This document shows positions 37,499 through 37,707 of a stretch of DNA of 37,707 nucleotides, one piece after another (position 1 is the stretch's first letter; each line of letters opens with the position of its first letter). The stretch is from positions 1 to 37,707 of the forward strand of contig NZ_JABETO010000048.1 in NCBI RefSeq assembly GCF_013055795.1, read 5' to 3'. Source of the stretch: Streptomyces sp. I05A-00742 (lineage in GTDB: Bacteria > Actinomycetota > Actinomycetes > Streptomycetales > Streptomycetaceae). The notes beneath the pieces were generated by a model. It was not told the origin of the DNA and searched no databases. It saw only the letters and a list, made by a program, of their open reading frames with translations. The translations under genes and the position numbers were made by a program.

Positions 37499-37707
37499 AT
37501 GCTCGAAGACCGCACCGCAGCCGCATCGCCCACCCCGTGGCCGGCCGCGTATCCCGAGGGATACGCGGTCGTCGACGTGGAGACCACCGGTCTCGCCCGG
37601 GACGACCGGATAGTGTCGGCCGCCGTGTACCGGCTGGACGCGCGCGGTCGGGTGGAGGACACCTGGTACAGCCTGGTGAACCCGCGGCGCGATCCCGGTC
37701 CGGTGTG
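37499..37707 (+). CDS. DEDDh-family 3'-5' exonuclease (partial, 5' end)
   Basis: Only the first 69 codons are in the window. VVDVETTGLARDDRIVSAAV (about 25-44) is the exonuclease I motif, with catalytic Asp and Glu in DVET, as in DNA polymerase III epsilon subunits and RNase T-like proteins. The ATG at 37499 is preceded by TAAGCT (37485-37490), a possible -10 giving a short or leaderless transcript; no Shine-Dalgarno is evident. The role is proofreading or DNA/RNA end trimming, not resolvable from this fragment. Confidence 0.85.
   Translation, partial: MLEDRTAAASPTPWPAAYPEGYAVVDVETTGLARDDRIVSAAVYRLDARGRVEDTWYSLVNPRRDPGPV

Overview
The window is chromosomal DNA of a Streptomyces or a very close relative. 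It is very GC-rich with strong third-position bias and many GTG/TTG starts, and it carries chaplins, a streptophobe-family membrane protein, a two-FHA ABC exporter and the neighbourhood fabG-fabI / tldD-tldE / tyrS. From memory, the gene order resembles the core-arm region of S. coelicolor around serB, chpE and tyrS; no alignment was run. I see no transposase, integrase, tRNA, CRISPR array or biosynthetic cluster. This is mostly ordinary conserved chromosome.

Layout. 1-449: promoter and leader of a ribosomal RNA operon that reads leftward out of the window. 450-3769: alkyladenine glycosylase, a barstar/RNase Sa-like inhibitor-RNase pair, a PEBP protein and an HNH endonuclease. 3770-8036: a TSUP transporter with a structured leader, an NfeD-SPFH membrane pair, an ABC ATPase and an unknown protein. 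8106-8789: two chaplins. 8956-11601: a NarL-type two-component system divergent from a nitroreductase. 11602-12751: an SLT transglycosylase with a folded 5' leader and a strong terminator. 12804-17331: FHA-FHA-ABC exporter divergent from a streptophobe protein. 17409-19724: serB, a SixA-like phosphatase and a small membrane protein. 19990-22659: a 38-residue peptide, a CynX/NimT-type MFS transporter, its divergent GntR regulator and a secreted Cys-rich protein. 22848-24343: fabG-fabI. 24537-29060: TldD/TldE-like pair and tyrS. 29171-31508: GlsB, DUF3099, a small Cys/His protein and moaA. 31624-33650: the acetate-type symporter actP with its DUF485 partner. 34245-37323: a secreted subtilase, then a lysoplasmalogenase/AGMO-like hydroxylase operon. 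The window ends inside a DEDDh exonuclease.

What works together. RNase and barstar overlap by 4 bp and look like a toxin-immunity pair. NfeD and SPFH form a known membrane-microdomain pair. Histidine kinase and response regulator overlap by 8 bp. FabG and FabI catalyse the two reductions of type II fatty-acid elongation and sit 5 bp apart. DUF485 and ActP overlap by 4 bp beside a Crp-like palindrome. The AGMO-like hydroxylase and YhhN lysoplasmalogenase also overlap by 4 bp and together suggest an ether-lipid (plasmalogen) breakdown operon, which I consider the most interesting biology here. Regulatory DNA is rich: several perfect palindromes, a 26-bp perfect terminator, and two unexplained structured leaders (upstream of the TSUP transporter and of the transglycosylase).
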